Shown: positions 17,936 through 28,615, counted from the first letter of the stretch. The stretch: 64,000 bases of DNA from Micromonospora carbonacea (GCF_014205165.1 NZ_JACHMZ010000001.1:3950501-4014500); one strand, 5' to 3'. Notes: generated by a model not told the origin, from the letters alone. A program made the numbers and translations.

Positions 17936-18981
17936 GGCCGCACCAGGATCTTGCCGACGAGGTCGCGGGACTCCTGCCGGGCGTACGCCTCGGGCAGGTC
18001 GGCCAGCGGGTACTCGGTGGCCCGCACCACCCGCAGCCCACCGGTGTAGAAGGCGTCGAGCATGGCGGCGAAGTCGGCCGGTGCGTACGCGCCCGCGCCG
18101 AGCAGCCGCAGCCCCCGGTGGTAGACGTCGGCCAGGGAGAAGGTCACCTGGTCGCCGCTGGTGTTGCCGAGCAGCACCAGCCGGCCGCCGGTGCGCAGGC
18201 TGGCCAGGGAGACCGGCCAGGTGGCGGTGCCGACGTGGTCGACGACGAGGTCGACGCCGTGGCCGCCGGTGCGCTCACGCACCTCGGCGACGGTCCGCTC
18301 GTCGAGGTCGAGCACGTCGGCGCCGAGGTCGGCGGCGACGGCCCGCTTGGCCTCGGTGCGGGCCACGGCGAGCACCCGCGCGCCGGCCCGGCGGGCGAGC
18401 TGGATGGCGGCGATGCTGACGGCGCTCGCGCCGGCCTGCACCAGCACCCACTCCCTCGGGCGGACGGCCCCGACGCGGTGCACGGCGTGCCAGGCGAGGC
18501 TCCAGGCGGTGGGCAGCGCGGCGGCGTCGGCGAGGTCGACGTGCGCGGGCACCGGGTGCACGACGGCGGCGGGGACGGCGACGTACTCGGCGAAGCCGCC
18601 GGGGCGGTTGCCGCCGACGACCGCGAGCCGGGGACAGTAGCCGGGCTGGCCGCCGGCGCAGGCCGGGCAGGCGCCGCAGCCGACGGTCGGGTCCACGAGC
18701 ACCCGGTCGCCGGGGCGTACCGTAGTGACGTCGGAACCGACGGCGACGACCTGGCCGGCGACGTCCATGCCGGCGACGTGGGGCAGGCGGAAGCCGGGCA
18801 GCAGGCCCGGGCCCTTGCGCTGGAGCAGGTCGAGGTGGTTGAGCGCGGCGGCGTGCACCCGGATCACGGCCTCGGTCGGGCCGGGCTCGGGGTCGGGCAG
18901 GTGGCGCAGTCGCACCACCTCCGGGCCACCGAACCCCGTCTGGACCATCGCTCGCACAGGACCCCTCCGGCGCTCTGCCAA
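17932..18981 (-). CDS. Zinc-dependent alcohol dehydrogenase / quinone reductase-like MDR protein
   Basis: Medium-chain dehydrogenase/reductase of 349 aa. The catalytic zone holds ALNHLDLLQRKG and GMDVAGQVVAVGSDV. The structural-zinc loop GCGACPACAGGQPGYC has four cysteines, and the Rossmann motif VQAGASAVSIAAIQLA follows. The first catalytic ligand is NHLD rather than C-x-x-D, a pattern seen in zinc-containing quinone-reductase-like members, so activity may be alkene or quinone reduction rather than alcohol oxidation. It is the first gene of the six-gene operon running to 11627. An alternative start 11 codons in (MVQTGFGG) is possible. Confidence 0.85.
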   Translation of the reverse strand: MAERRRGPVRAMVQTGFGGPEVVRLRHLPDPEPGPTEAVIRVHAAALNHLDLLQRKGPGLLPGFRLPHVAGMDVAGQVVAVGSDVTTVRPGDRVLVDPTVGCGACPACAGGQPGYCPRLAVVGGNRPGGFAEYVAVPAAVVHPVPAHVDLADAAALPTAWSLAWHAVHRVGAVRPREWVLVQAGASAVSIAAIQLARRAGARVLAVARTEAKRAVAADLGADVLDLDERTVAEVRERTGGHGVDLVVDHVGTATWPVSLASLRTGGRLVLLGNTSGDQVTFSLADVYHRGLRLLGAGAYAPADFAAMLDAFYTGGLRVVRATEYPLADLPEAYARQESRDLVGKILVRP

Positions 18982-19140
18982 TCAATATGGCGTCTTGCAT
19001 TGTGATTCGCGTTGCTTAGCGACGTACTCTGCCTGCGGTGCGTCGGCATGTCAACGGCTTGACCGAAACAGGAACGCCAGCGAAACCAAGCCGTGCCCTT
19101 GCGTCCCCGCCGCCCCGTTCACCGGGCATCGATCAGCAGG
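18982..19140 (-). promoter_or_regulatory. Probable promoter of the dehydrogenase-amidohydrolase-BMP operon
   Basis: 159-bp gap, locally AT-richer (18980-19030), between the PucR stop and the operon's first start. It is the only sizeable gap upstream of the six minus-strand genes and so probably holds their promoter. No clear operator stands out. Read-through from the ALDH-PucR unit is also possible because no strong terminator hairpin is evident. Confidence 0.4.
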
Positions 19141-20402
19141 TCAGCCCGGGTCGGACGCGGCCAGCAGCTCCCGCGCGGCGAGCGCGGTGCGCAGCACCGT
19201 CGCCGTGTCGGGGGCGAGCGGGTCGACCCCGAGCAGCCGCTTGATCAGCCCCACCCGGTAGCCCACCGAGTTGCGGTGCAGGTGCAGGCGCTCGCTGACG
19301 GCCTGCCGGCTGCCCCCGGTGGCCAGCCAGCAGTCCAGGGTGCGCAGCAGGTCGTCGCGGTGCGCGATCGGCCCCAGGTGCCGCTGGACGAACCAGCGCA
19401 GCCGCTCGTCGGGCACGGCCAGCAGGACCTGGTGCAGCCCGGCCCGGCCGAAGGGCAGCTCCGGCGGCGCGTCCGGCTGCCGCAGCAGCAGGCGCAGCAG
19501 GCGGTCGGCGTCGCGGAACGACACCGCCGTCCGGGCGGCCCCGCTGACCAGCGCGCCGCTGGCCACCCGCACCTGCCCCGCGCCGACGATCTGGTCCAGC
19601 CGGGCCCGCAGCCGGGTCGCCTCGCGCTCGACGTCGTCGCCGTGCAGCAGGGTCCAGGCCCGCCGCCCCTCGGCGAGCACGGGCCGGTCCAGCCAGCTAA
19701 GCGCCGACGCCCAGCGCCGCGGCTGGGCCCCGGTGTAGCCGATCCCGGCGACCGCGTGCGGCAGGTCCAGCCGCCAGCCGTGGGCCGCGCCGGCCCGCAG
19801 CAGGTCGGCCTCGGTGAACCCGCGCGGGTCGGCGACGTCGCCGGGACCGGGCGGCTCGCCGGCCCCGGGCGGGCGGACGCCGGCGCGCAGCGCCCGCAGC
19901 ACGGCCGCGGCGTCGGCGAGGGCGGGCGGCGGGGGCGACTCGCGGCGTACGGCGTCGATCAGCAGCGCGGTGGTCGCGGCCCGGGCCAGGTCGAGCTGCC
20001 CGGCGGTGACCGGCTCGGCCACCAGCAGCGCGCCGAGCCGGCGCTGTCCCGCGCCGACCGGCACGGCGCGGCCGGTCCACCCGTCGGCGCAGCGGACCCG
20101 GCCCGCGACCACGCCCGCCACCGGCCCGCCGCCGGCCCGGGAGCCGGTCAGCGCCCGGCGCACGTCGCCGGGGTCGGCGTCGCGGGCGTCGCCGGCCGCG
20201 CCGTCGCTGGCGGCCAGCAGCTCCCCGGACTCGGAGACCAGCCGGCAGGCCGCGCCGACGCGCTCCGCGAGCGCGGCCAGCAGGCCGGGCCAGCCGGCCC
20301 CGCCGAAGGCCAGCTCGGCGAGGGCCTGGGCGAACGCGGCCGGCGGCGGCCCGGTCGCGACGCTGAGCCGCGCCCGGGCCGCCGGGAGCTCGTTCGGCCG
20401 GG

Positions 20403-20406
<4 letters not shown>
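19141..20406 (-). CDS. PucR-family transcriptional regulator
   Basis: Regulator of 421 aa. The N-terminal ~300 residues are a sensor region (LAALAERVGAACRLVSESGELLAAS resembles a GAF-like domain). The C-terminus is the PucR helix-turn-helix: LLRTLDCWLATGGSRQAVSERLHLHRNSVGYRVGLIKRLLG. PucR of Bacillus controls purine catabolism; family members in actinomycetes control many catabolic operons. It starts with GTG overlapping the aldehyde dehydrogenase stop (GTGA, 20403-20406), so it is co-transcribed with that enzyme. It lies between the BMP operon and the divergent P450 operon and is the best candidate to control all three. Confidence 0.9.
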
Positions 20407-21872
<1,466 letters not shown>

Positions 21873-21881
21873 AAGGGAATC

Positions 21882-21909
21882 CTTGACCCTTCATGTTTCA
21901 CATGTCAAG
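21882..21909. promoter_or_regulatory. Candidate operator in the ALDH / dehydrogenase divergent promoter
   Basis: Inverted repeat CTTGAC (21882-21887) and GTCAAG (21904-21909) with a 16-bp spacer, centred in the 73-bp divergent region. The spacer contains CATG twice. It is a plausible site for the PucR-family regulator, but binding is not shown. Confidence 0.45.
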
Positions 21910-21945
21910 ATGCAGTCTCGCTTTGTGAGTTGACTGGGAGGGCGT

Positions 21946-23028
21946 GTGCGGATCACTGCGGCGGTGCTGGAGAAGGCGGGAGCGCCGTTCACCCTCCAGC
22001 AGCTCGACCTCGCCGAGCCGGGGCCGGACGAGGTGCTGGTGCGGGTGGACAGCGTCGGCGTCTGCGGCACGGACCTGGAGTTCTCCACCTTCTTCCCCAC
22101 CCCGGCGGTCCTCGGCCACGAGGGCAGCGGCGTGGTGGAGCAGGTGGGCGCGCGGGTCACCGGCGTCGCCGTCGGGGACCACGTGGCCATGAGCTTCGCC
22201 TCCTGCGGCGAGTGCCCGCTCTGCCTCGGCGGAAACCCGGCGTACTGCCGCCGGTTCGACGCCGTGAACTTCACCGGGCGGCGGCCGGACGGCAGCTCGG
22301 CGCTGTCCCGCGACGGCGCGCCCGTCAACGGCCACTTCCTCGGCCAGTCGTCCTTCGCCAGCCACGTGGTCGCCCCGGCCCGCGCCGTGGTGCCCGTCGC
22401 CAAGGAGATCGACCTGCGGGTCGTCGGCCCGTTCGGCTGCGGCTTCGGCACCGGCGCCGGCGCGGTGCTCAACGTGCTGCGCCCGGAGGTCGGATCGTCC
22501 CTGGTCGTCTTCGGCGCGGGGGCGGTGGGCGTCGCGGCGATCCTGGCCGCCCGCGCGGCCGGCTGCGCCGTGGTGGCCGCCGTGGACGTCAACGCCGGCA
22601 AGCTGGACACCGCGCGGCTGCTCGGCGCGACCCACGGGGTGCACTCGGCCGCCGGGGACCCGCGCGAGCTGCTGGCGGCGATCGCCCCGCACGGCTTCGA
22701 CGTCGCGATCGACACCACCGGCCGGGAGGACGTGCTGCGCACGGCGGTGGAGGTCCTCGGCCCGCTGGGCCGCTGCGGCGTCATCGGCGTCGGGCCGAGC
22801 GAGCGGATGAGCTTCGACTGGCGCAGCATCCTCAACGGCCGCACCGTCACCGGCATCATCGGCGGCAACAGCCTGCCGCAGGTCTTCCTGCCGAAGCTGA
22901 TCGACCTGCACACCGCCGGCCGCTTCCCGGTGGACCGGCTGATCACCTACTTCCCGTTCGAGCAGATCAACGAGGCGGTGGCGGCGGTACGCGCCGGCGA
23001 GGTCGGCAAGGCGGTCCTGACCTTCTGA
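21946..23028 (+). CDS. Zinc-dependent alcohol dehydrogenase
   Basis: Zinc MDR alcohol dehydrogenase of 360 aa. The catalytic-zinc region is GVCGTDLEF with GHEGSGVVEQVG, the structural-zinc loop is CGECPLCLGGNPAYC, and the Rossmann motif is VVFGAGAVGVAAILAARAAG. The conserved middle section (FLGQSSFASHVVAPA, then FGCGFGTGAGAVLNVL) matches the aryl-alcohol/benzyl-alcohol dehydrogenase subgroup. GTG 21946 follows GGGAGG at 21936-21941. It is 115 bp upstream of the P450 gene in the same direction and probably shares its transcript. Together they suggest oxidation of a benzylic or terpenoid-like substrate. Confidence 0.9.
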   Translation: MRITAAVLEKAGAPFTLQQLDLAEPGPDEVLVRVDSVGVCGTDLEFSTFFPTPAVLGHEGSGVVEQVGARVTGVAVGDHVAMSFASCGECPLCLGGNPAYCRRFDAVNFTGRRPDGSSALSRDGAPVNGHFLGQSSFASHVVAPARAVVPVAKEIDLRVVGPFGCGFGTGAGAVLNVLRPEVGSSLVVFGAGAVGVAAILAARAAGCAVVAAVDVNAGKLDTARLLGATHGVHSAAGDPRELLAAIAPHGFDVAIDTTGREDVLRTAVEVLGPLGRCGVIGVGPSERMSFDWRSILNGRTVTGIIGGNSLPQVFLPKLIDLHTAGRFPVDRLITYFPFEQINEAVAAVRAGEVGKAVLTF

Positions 23029-23143
23029 ACCTCGATTCGTGACACCGTCTCGTGATGCGAGCGAGCTACGCTCGTCGTCCGACACCCCAGTGGCGCGGCT
23101 GGGCAACACCGCGCAGCGTCCCGCACCCGTGGAGCTCGTCCCC

Positions 23144-25369
23144 ATGACCGAACAACCGCTGACCGCGCCGGCCACCCCCTTCGACCACCACTCGGCCGAG
23201 TGCAACGCCGACCCCGTGGGCTACTACGAGGCGTACCGGCAGACCTGCCCGGTCGGGCGCACCACCGCGCACGGCGGCTTCGTCTACACCACCCGGTACG
23301 CCGACGTGGTCCGCATCGCCCGCGACGACGACACCTTCTCCTCCGCCCGGTCCGTCGCCGGGGGCGACGGCACCGCCATCGTCATCCCCCGGGGCCCCGG
23401 CCTGGAGCAGTACCCGATCGAGCTGGACCCGCCGGCCGCCACGGAGTACCGGGACCTGATCAACCCGCTGCTCACCCAGGACGCGGTGGCGAAGCTGGCC
23501 CCGATGATCGCCCGGCACACCACCCGCGTGATCGACTCGTTCGTCACGGAGGGCTCGGTCGACTTCGTCCGCGACCTGACCAACCCGCTGCCGGCCGCCG
23601 TCACCCTCGACTGGCTGGGCTTCCCGGAGGCCGACTGGGCCAAGCTCGCCGGCCCCATCCACGACATCTTCGCCGCGCTGCCCGGCAGCGAACGCGCCGC
23701 GCGCGGGGCCGCCGGCCTGGCGTACCTCGACCAGCGCATCCGCGAGCTGATCGTCGAGCGCCGCGCGCAGCCGACCGGCGACGCCGTGAGCTACCTGGCC
23801 ACCCAGCGCCGCCCCGACGGCGAGCTGTTCGACGCCGACGAGCTGGTCTCCGTCATCGGGCTGCTGATCGCCGGCGGGGTGGACACCACCACCTCGCTGA
23901 CCGGGTCGACGCTGGTGCACCTCAGCCGCCACCCCGAGGACCGGCAGCGGCTGATCGACTCCCCCGACCTGCTGCACAACGCCACCGAGGAGTTCCTGCG
24001 GGCGTTCGCCCCGTCGCAGTCGATGGCCCGCACCGCCCGCGCCGACGCCGAGGTGGGCGGCTGCCCGGTCACGGCCGGCGAGCGGGTGCTGATCCCCTGG
24101 GTCGCCGCCAACCACGACCCGGCGGTCTTCCCCGAGCCCGAGCAGATCCGGCTCGACCGCGACGCCACCCGGCACCTCAGCTTCGGCATCGGCAGCCACC
24201 GCTGCGCCGGCGCGCACCTGGCCCGCCTCATGTTCCGCGAGATGATCACGCAGGTGCTCACCCGGCTGCCCGACTACCGGGTCGTCGAGGAGGGCCTGGT
24301 CACCTACCCGACCCGGGGCAACCAGACCGGCTGGGACGCCGTGCCCGCCGTGTTCACCCCCGGCCCCCGCGCCGCCGACGCGCCGGGCGCGCGCCAGGCC
24401 GCCGGCCCGGCCGTCGACCGGGACCTGCGCGTGGAGGTCGCGGCCCTCGCCGCCGACGACGTGCTGGAGGTACGCCTCGCCGACGCCACCGGCGCGCCGC
24501 TGCCGCCCTGGGCGCCCGGGGCGCACCTGGAGGTGCGGCTGCCGTCGGGCCGGGTCCGGCAGTACTCGCTGTGCGGCGACCCGGACGACGCCCACCACTA
24601 CCGCATCGCGGCCCTGCGCGAGGCGGGCGGCCGGGGCGGCTCGGTCGAGCTGCACGCGGTGGCCCGCGCCGGGGCGACCCTGTCCGTGCGCGGCCCGCGC
24701 AACCACTTCCCGCTCGTCGACGCCCCCGGCTACCTGTTCCTCGCCGGCGGCATCGGCATCACCCCGATCCTGGCGATGGCCCGCGAGGCGCACCGCCGGG
24801 GCGTGCCGTTCCGGCTGGTCTACGGCGGGCGCACCCGCGCCTCGATGGCCTTCGCCGACGAGGTCGTGGCGCTGGCCGGGGACCGGGCCACCCTGCTGCC
24901 GCAGGACGAGGCCGGCCTGCCCGACCTGGCGGCGCTCGTCGCGTCCGCCGGGCCGGACACCGCCATCTACTGCTGCGGGCCCACCGCGATGATCGGCGCG
25001 CTGGAGCGGACCTGCGCCGAGGCGGACCGGTCGGGGCAGCTGCACGTCGAGCGGTTCACCGCCGGCGACGACCTGGAGGTCGCCTTCGACCCGGCGGCCA
25101 ACACCGAGTTCGAGGTGCACCTCGCCCGCACCGGGGCGACCGTGCGGGTGCCGAGGGACCGCCGGATGATCGACGTGCTGCGCGAGACGGTGCCCGGCCT
25201 GACGTACGACTGCGAGAAGGGCTATTGCGGCGCGTGCGAGACGCGGGTGCTGGCCGGCACGCCGGAGCACCGCGACTCGCTGCTCACCGAGGCCGAGCGC
25301 GCGGCCGGACGCAGCATGATGATCTGCGTGGGCCGCAGCAGCTCGGAGCGACTGGTGCTGGATCTCTAG
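23144..25369 (+). CDS. Self-sufficient cytochrome P450 fused to FMN/[2Fe-2S] reductase (CYP116-like, class VII)
   Basis: 741-aa fusion able to move electrons from NAD(P)H to haem in one chain. Residues 1-~405 are the P450: I-helix GGVDTTTS, the EFLR (ExxR) pair, and haem ligand Cys354 in FGIGSHRCAGAH. Next comes a phthalate-dioxygenase-reductase-like module: RQYSLCG (flavin), GGIGITPIL and YCCGPTAMI (nicotinamide). The C-terminal plant-type ferredoxin has cysteines 690, 695, 698 and 728. The start is the ATG at 23144, the first Met of the conserved N-terminus with GGAG upstream. CYP116B enzymes do O-dealkylation, hydroxylation and epoxidation. The substrate here is unknown, but the flanking dehydrogenases could handle an alcohol or released aldehyde. 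Confidence 0.93.
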   Translation: MTEQPLTAPATPFDHHSAECNADPVGYYEAYRQTCPVGRTTAHGGFVYTTRYADVVRIARDDDTFSSARSVAGGDGTAIVIPRGPGLEQYPIELDPPAATEYRDLINPLLTQDAVAKLAPMIARHTTRVIDSFVTEGSVDFVRDLTNPLPAAVTLDWLGFPEADWAKLAGPIHDIFAALPGSERAARGAAGLAYLDQRIRELIVERRAQPTGDAVSYLATQRRPDGELFDADELVSVIGLLIAGGVDTTTSLTGSTLVHLSRHPEDRQRLIDSPDLLHNATEEFLRAFAPSQSMARTARADAEVGGCPVTAGERVLIPWVAANHDPAVFPEPEQIRLDRDATRHLSFGIGSHRCAGAHLARLMFREMITQVLTRLPDYRVVEEGLVTYPTRGNQTGWDAVPAVFTPGPRAADAPGARQAAGPAVDRDLRVEVAALAADDVLEVRLADATGAPLPPWAPGAHLEVRLPSGRVRQYSLCGDPDDAHHYRIAALREAGGRGGSVELHAVARAGATLSVRGPRNHFPLVDAPGYLFLAGGIGITPILAMAREAHRRGVPFRLVYGGRTRASMAFADEVVALAGDRATLLPQDEAGLPDLAALVASAGPDTAIYCCGPTAMIGALERTCAEADRSGQLHVERFTAGDDLEVAFDPAANTEFEVHLARTGATVRVPRDRRMIDVLRETVPGLTYDCEKGYCGACETRVLAGTPEHRDSLLTEAERAAGRSMMICVGRSSSERLVLDL

Positions 25370-25383
25370 CACCCGCCTGCTGG

Positions 25384-25415
25384 ACGGGCCGGCCCTCGCA
25401 CCGGAGCCGGCCCGT
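25384..25415. terminator. Bidirectional terminator between P450 and TetR genes
   Basis: 10-bp perfect stem: ACGGGCCGGC at 25384-25393 pairs with 25406-25415, between two convergent genes. Confidence 0.65.
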
Positions 25416-25429
25416 TCGGCGCGGCGGCG

Positions 25430-26113
25430 CTACGGGCCGGCGGGGCCGTTGCGGGCCGCCAGGGCGTCGAGGATCAGGTCGAGGCCGAACTCGAACTGCC
25501 CGCCGAAGTCGTAGCCGGGCTGCCGGACGTGCTGCGTGGCGAACTCGACCAGGTGCGGGTAGTCGCCCGCCGCGAACCCCTCCATGATCGAGTCCGCGAC
25601 CTCGGTGGCGGAGTCACCGCCGTCGAACGGCAGCGACGCCTCCTGCAACACGAACCCGAAGACGTACGCGTCGACGATCGCGTACGCGTGCGCGGTCATC
25701 GGCAGCGAGAAGCCCCCGGCCCGCAGCACGCCGAGCATGGCGTCGTGGTGGCGCAGGGTCGCCGGCCCGGGGCTGGTCCGGGTCTCGACCAGCGCCAGCG
25801 CCCAGGGGTGCCGGGCGAGCACCGCGCGGGCCGAGAGGCACCGCCGGCGCACCTCGGCCCGCCAGTCGCCGCCCGCCCCGGGCAGTTCGATCTCGGCGAA
25901 GACGCCGTCGACGAGCGCGTCGAGCAGCTCGTCCTTGTTGCGGATGTAGTGGTAGAGCGACATCGGCCTGGTGTCGAGCTCGGCGGCCAGCGACCGCATG
26001 GTCAACGCCGCCAGGCCGTGCGCGTCGGCGATGCCGACGGCGGCCCGCAGCACCCGCTCGCGGCTGAGCTGCCGCCCCGCTCCGCCCACCGTCCGGCCCC
26101 CTCCGCTCGACAC
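25430..26113 (-). CDS. TetR-family repressor
   Basis: 227-aa repressor. The N-terminal helix-turn-helix is RERVLRAAVGIADAHGLAALTMRSLAAELDTRPMSLYHYIRNKDELLDALVDGV, and the C-terminal helical domain resembles TetR_C-type ligand pockets, with ETRTSPGPATLRHHDAML. It is divergent from the DUF4386 gene; the 75 bp between them contain two copies of the palindrome GTACTTAGTAC. Repressors of this kind normally block their own gene and the neighbour. The DUF4386 protein is therefore the likely target, and the ligand is unknown. It starts with GTG. Confidence 0.9.
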   Translation of the reverse strand: MSSGGGRTVGGAGRQLSRERVLRAAVGIADAHGLAALTMRSLAAELDTRPMSLYHYIRNKDELLDALVDGVFAEIELPGAGGDWRAEVRRRCLSARAVLARHPWALALVETRTSPGPATLRHHDAMLGVLRAGGFSLPMTAHAYAIVDAYVFGFVLQEASLPFDGGDSATEVADSIMEGFAAGDYPHLVEFATQHVRQPGYDFGGQFEFGLDLILDALAARNGPAGP

Positions 26114-26145
26114 CGCGTTGACCGCGCTGGCGCGCCGAGCCTATC

Positions 26146-26170
26146 GTACTTAGTACCACGTACTTAGTAC
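26146..26170. promoter_or_regulatory. Double palindromic TetR operator
   Basis: Two identical 11-bp palindromes, GTACTTAGTAC, at 26146-26156 and 26160-26170 (14 bp start to start), lie between the divergent TetR and DUF4386 genes. The second copy ends 18 bp before the DUF4386 ATG, so a bound repressor would block initiation. This fits two repressor dimers on adjacent sites. Confidence 0.8.
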
Positions 26171-26188
26171 GAAAGCCTGGGAGGCTCG

Positions 26189-27463
26189 ATGTCCCTCCGT
26201 GTGGCCGGCCGCTGCGCCGGCGCGTTCTTCCTGCTGGCGTTCGTCGCCTACGGCGTCGGCAGCGCCCTGCCCGGGCAGCCCGCCGGGGCGGCGCTCGTGG
26301 CGCTCAACTCCGCCCTGGTCGCCGCCATCGGCGCGCTGGCCTTCCGGGCGCTGCGCCCCGGAGCCGCCTGGGGCTACCTCGTCGCGCGCGGCGCGGAGGC
26401 GTTCCTGCTCGCCGCCGGGCTCGTCCTGCGCGACTCCGCCGGGGCCGGGGCAGCCGACATCGTCTACCAGGCGGCCATGCTGTCCCTGGGCCTGGGCAGC
26501 GTGCCGTTCTGCCTGGCCCTGGCCCGGCAGCGCTGGCTGCCGCGCTGGCTCGCGGGCTGGGGAGCCGCCGGGTACGCGCTGCTGGCGGCCGGCGCGGCGG
26601 CCGAGCTGTCGGGGATCCGGGTCGGGTTCGCGCCGGCGGCGCCGGGCGGGCTGTTCGAGCTCGTGTTCGGCGTGCTCCTGCTGGCCCGCGGCTTCGCCCC
26701 GGCCACCGGCGGGCGGCCCGACCCCACCGGGGGCGCGCCGTCGAGCGCCGCCGGGGCCGGCGACACCCGGGTGTGGCGCGCCGCGCGGGCCGCCGGGGTC
26801 GGCCTGCTGCTGATGGCGATCCTCGCCGGGCTGGCCACCTTCGGCGTCGTGCAGCGCCTGGCCGCCGCCGACGCGGCCGGGGCCACCGGCCTGCCGCTGT
26901 CGCACCAGCGGGCCCTCGTCCTGGCCGTCGTCGCCCTGCTCGCGGTGGCCTGCCTCGACGTGCTGGTCGCCTGGGCGCTGCGCGCGTTCCTCGCCGACGC
27001 CGGCCGGGCCGTCGCGCTGCTCGCCGCCTGGTGCCGCACCGGATACGCCGTCGTCTTCGCCGTGGCGATCACGCATCTGGTCGCCGCCGCCGGCCTCCTG
27101 CGCGACGGCGGCACCGACCGGATCGACGCCGGCGTCCGCGCGCGGATCGCCGACTTCGAGGAGGTCTGGAGCGTCGGCCTGCTCCTGTTCGGCGTCCACC
27201 TGCTGCTGATCGGGTGGCTGGCCTGGCGGTCGGCGGCCGTGCCGACCTGGGTGGCGGCGCTCGTGGCGGTCGCCGGGGCGGGCTACCTCGCCGACTCGAT
27301 CGGCGCGCTGGTGCCGGCCGCGTACCCGGTGCAGGTCGCCACGGTCACCTTCGTCGGCGAGGTCGTCCTCATGGGGTGGCTGCTCGGGTTCGCCGCGCGC
27401 CGGCGTCCCGGCCGGCGGGCCGACCGGGACGCGGGCCGCGCCCGCCAGGCACAGCCGGCGTGA
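26189..27463 (+). CDS. DUF4386-like integral membrane protein, internally duplicated
   Basis: 424-aa membrane protein, extremely Ala/Leu/Val-rich, with about ten to twelve transmembrane helices. The C-terminal half has the DUF4386 hallmarks: LAAWCRTGYAVVFAVAITHL and FEEVWSVGLLLFGVHLLLIGWLAWRS, then GAGYLADSIGALV. The N-terminal half repeats a similar plan (AGRCAGAFFLLAFVAYGVGSAL and GLGSVPFCLALARQRWLPRWLAGWGAAGYALLAAGAAAEL), so the protein looks like two DUF4386 units joined by a Gly/Pro-rich linker near residue 180. Usual family length is about 230 aa. Function is unknown; control by the neighbouring TetR suggests a response to a small molecule. Confidence 0.8.
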   Translation: MSLRVAGRCAGAFFLLAFVAYGVGSALPGQPAGAALVALNSALVAAIGALAFRALRPGAAWGYLVARGAEAFLLAAGLVLRDSAGAGAADIVYQAAMLSLGLGSVPFCLALARQRWLPRWLAGWGAAGYALLAAGAAAELSGIRVGFAPAAPGGLFELVFGVLLLARGFAPATGGRPDPTGGAPSSAAGAGDTRVWRAARAAGVGLLLMAILAGLATFGVVQRLAAADAAGATGLPLSHQRALVLAVVALLAVACLDVLVAWALRAFLADAGRAVALLAAWCRTGYAVVFAVAITHLVAAAGLLRDGGTDRIDAGVRARIADFEEVWSVGLLLFGVHLLLIGWLAWRSAAVPTWVAALVAVAGAGYLADSIGALVPAAYPVQVATVTFVGEVVLMGWLLGFAARRRPGRRADRDAGRARQAQPA

Positions 27464-27485
27464 TTGCGGTGGGCCGGCACGACGC

Positions 27486-27529
27486 GGACGGCCCGCCGCG
27501 CCACGACTCTGGGGCGCTGCGGGCCGTCC
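27486..27529. terminator. Bidirectional terminator
   Basis: Perfect 11-bp stem: GGACGGCCCGC at 27486-27496 pairs with 27519-27529. It lies between the convergent DUF4386 and dioxygenase genes. Confidence 0.65.
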
Positions 27530-27547
27530 TGACGAGGGGCCGGTGGG

Positions 27548-28615
27548 TCAGTTGCCCCACTCGAAGTTGGGCTCGACCGCCTCGGCGATGCGGAACCGGC
27601 CGCCCGGCGCGATCTCGCTGCCGCGCTCGCTCACCACGTGCTTGCCGAAGCCGGTGACCAGCGGCCGGCCGACGTCGCGCTTGAGCCACAGCCGCAGCAG
27701 GTGGCGGCGGCGCTCCGGCTCGGGGAAGTCGACGTAGCCGGTGCGCGAGTGCAGGGCGGCGTAGTTGAGCAGCCACTGCACGTCCCCGGGCTGGAAGTCC
27801 ATGTCCAGGGCCAGGCCGGGGGCCTGGGACACCTCGTCGTAGAGGTGCAGCAGCTCGATCTGCGCCTCGGTGAGCCGGGGCACCTCCGGGTAGTCCTGCG
27901 CGGAGAAGATCATCGAGCTGCCGGCGTACGTGCTGAAGACGCCGTCGACGTAGCTGCAGATGGGTGAGGTGTAGGTGCGGGCCGGGGCGTCCGGGTCCTG
28001 CCGGTGCCAGTCCCAGTGCCACGGCTCGAACAGCAGCGGCGCGAGGTCCGGCCGGCGGCGCAGGATCTCGTTGTAGATGGTGGTGCCGCTGACCAGGCTG
28101 CTCGCCCCGCCGGCCTTGGCGGCGCGCAGGCACATCAGCGCGACGACGTCGGAGCTGTCGGAGTGGAACGGCAGCCGGTCCCGCACCCGCGAGGGCAGCG
28201 CCGACGGGTCGTCGAGGGTCTTGTTGGAGGTGGCGATGACGTGGTCGAGCACGTCGCCCATCTGGTTCTGCCCCATCGGCACGCCGAGGTGCAGCCCCAT
28301 CAGGTAGAAGATGGCACCGGCGAGGGTGTCGCCGTACGCCTCCGTGCGCAGCCCGCGGACGAGGATGAAGCCGCGCCCGGAGTCGAGCTGCCGGGCGCAC
28401 TCCTCGTTGAGGCCGGCGCAGGCCGGCAGCGGGTAGTCGGCGGCGGTCACGGTGCGCAGGTCGGGGTTGTCGGCGACGAAGCGGCGGCCGACGTTCTCCA
28501 GCTCGTCGAGCTCGGTGTCGCTGAGCTGGTAGACCCACTCGGTCGAGGTGCGCAGCTCGTCGCCGCGCCAGGCGGACGGGCCGGAGATGGGGGCGAGGTC
28601 GATTGCGGTGGTCAT
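27548..28615 (-). CDS. TauD/TfdA-family Fe(II)/2-oxoglutarate dioxygenase
   Basis: Non-haem iron dioxygenase of 355 aa. The iron-binding facial triad is visible: His151 and Asp153 in PFHSDSSD and His289 in AALHSRTGY. Arginines in PERRRHLLRLWLKR, 10-20 residues later, provide the 2-oxoglutarate contact. The fold is TauD/clavaminate-synthase-like. Proteins of this group hydroxylate, desaturate or cyclise amino-acid-like compounds. It is divergent from the adenylation gene, and a 41-codon ORF lies upstream on its own strand, so it probably belongs to the same pathway. The ATG at 28615 is preferred because GGAGC lies at the right distance and the upstream extension is low-complexity. Confidence 0.88.
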   Translation of the reverse strand: MTTAIDLAPISGPSAWRGDELRTSTEWVYQLSDTELDELENVGRRFVADNPDLRTVTAADYPLPACAGLNEECARQLDSGRGFILVRGLRTEAYGDTLAGAIFYLMGLHLGVPMGQNQMGDVLDHVIATSNKTLDDPSALPSRVRDRLPFHSDSSDVVALMCLRAAKAGGASSLVSGTTIYNEILRRRPDLAPLLFEPWHWDWHRQDPDAPARTYTSPICSYVDGVFSTYAGSSMIFSAQDYPEVPRLTEAQIELLHLYDEVSQAPGLALDMDFQPGDVQWLLNYAALHSRTGYVDFPEPERRRHLLRLWLKRDVGRPLVTGFGKHVVSERGSEIAPGGRFRIAEAVEPNFEWGN

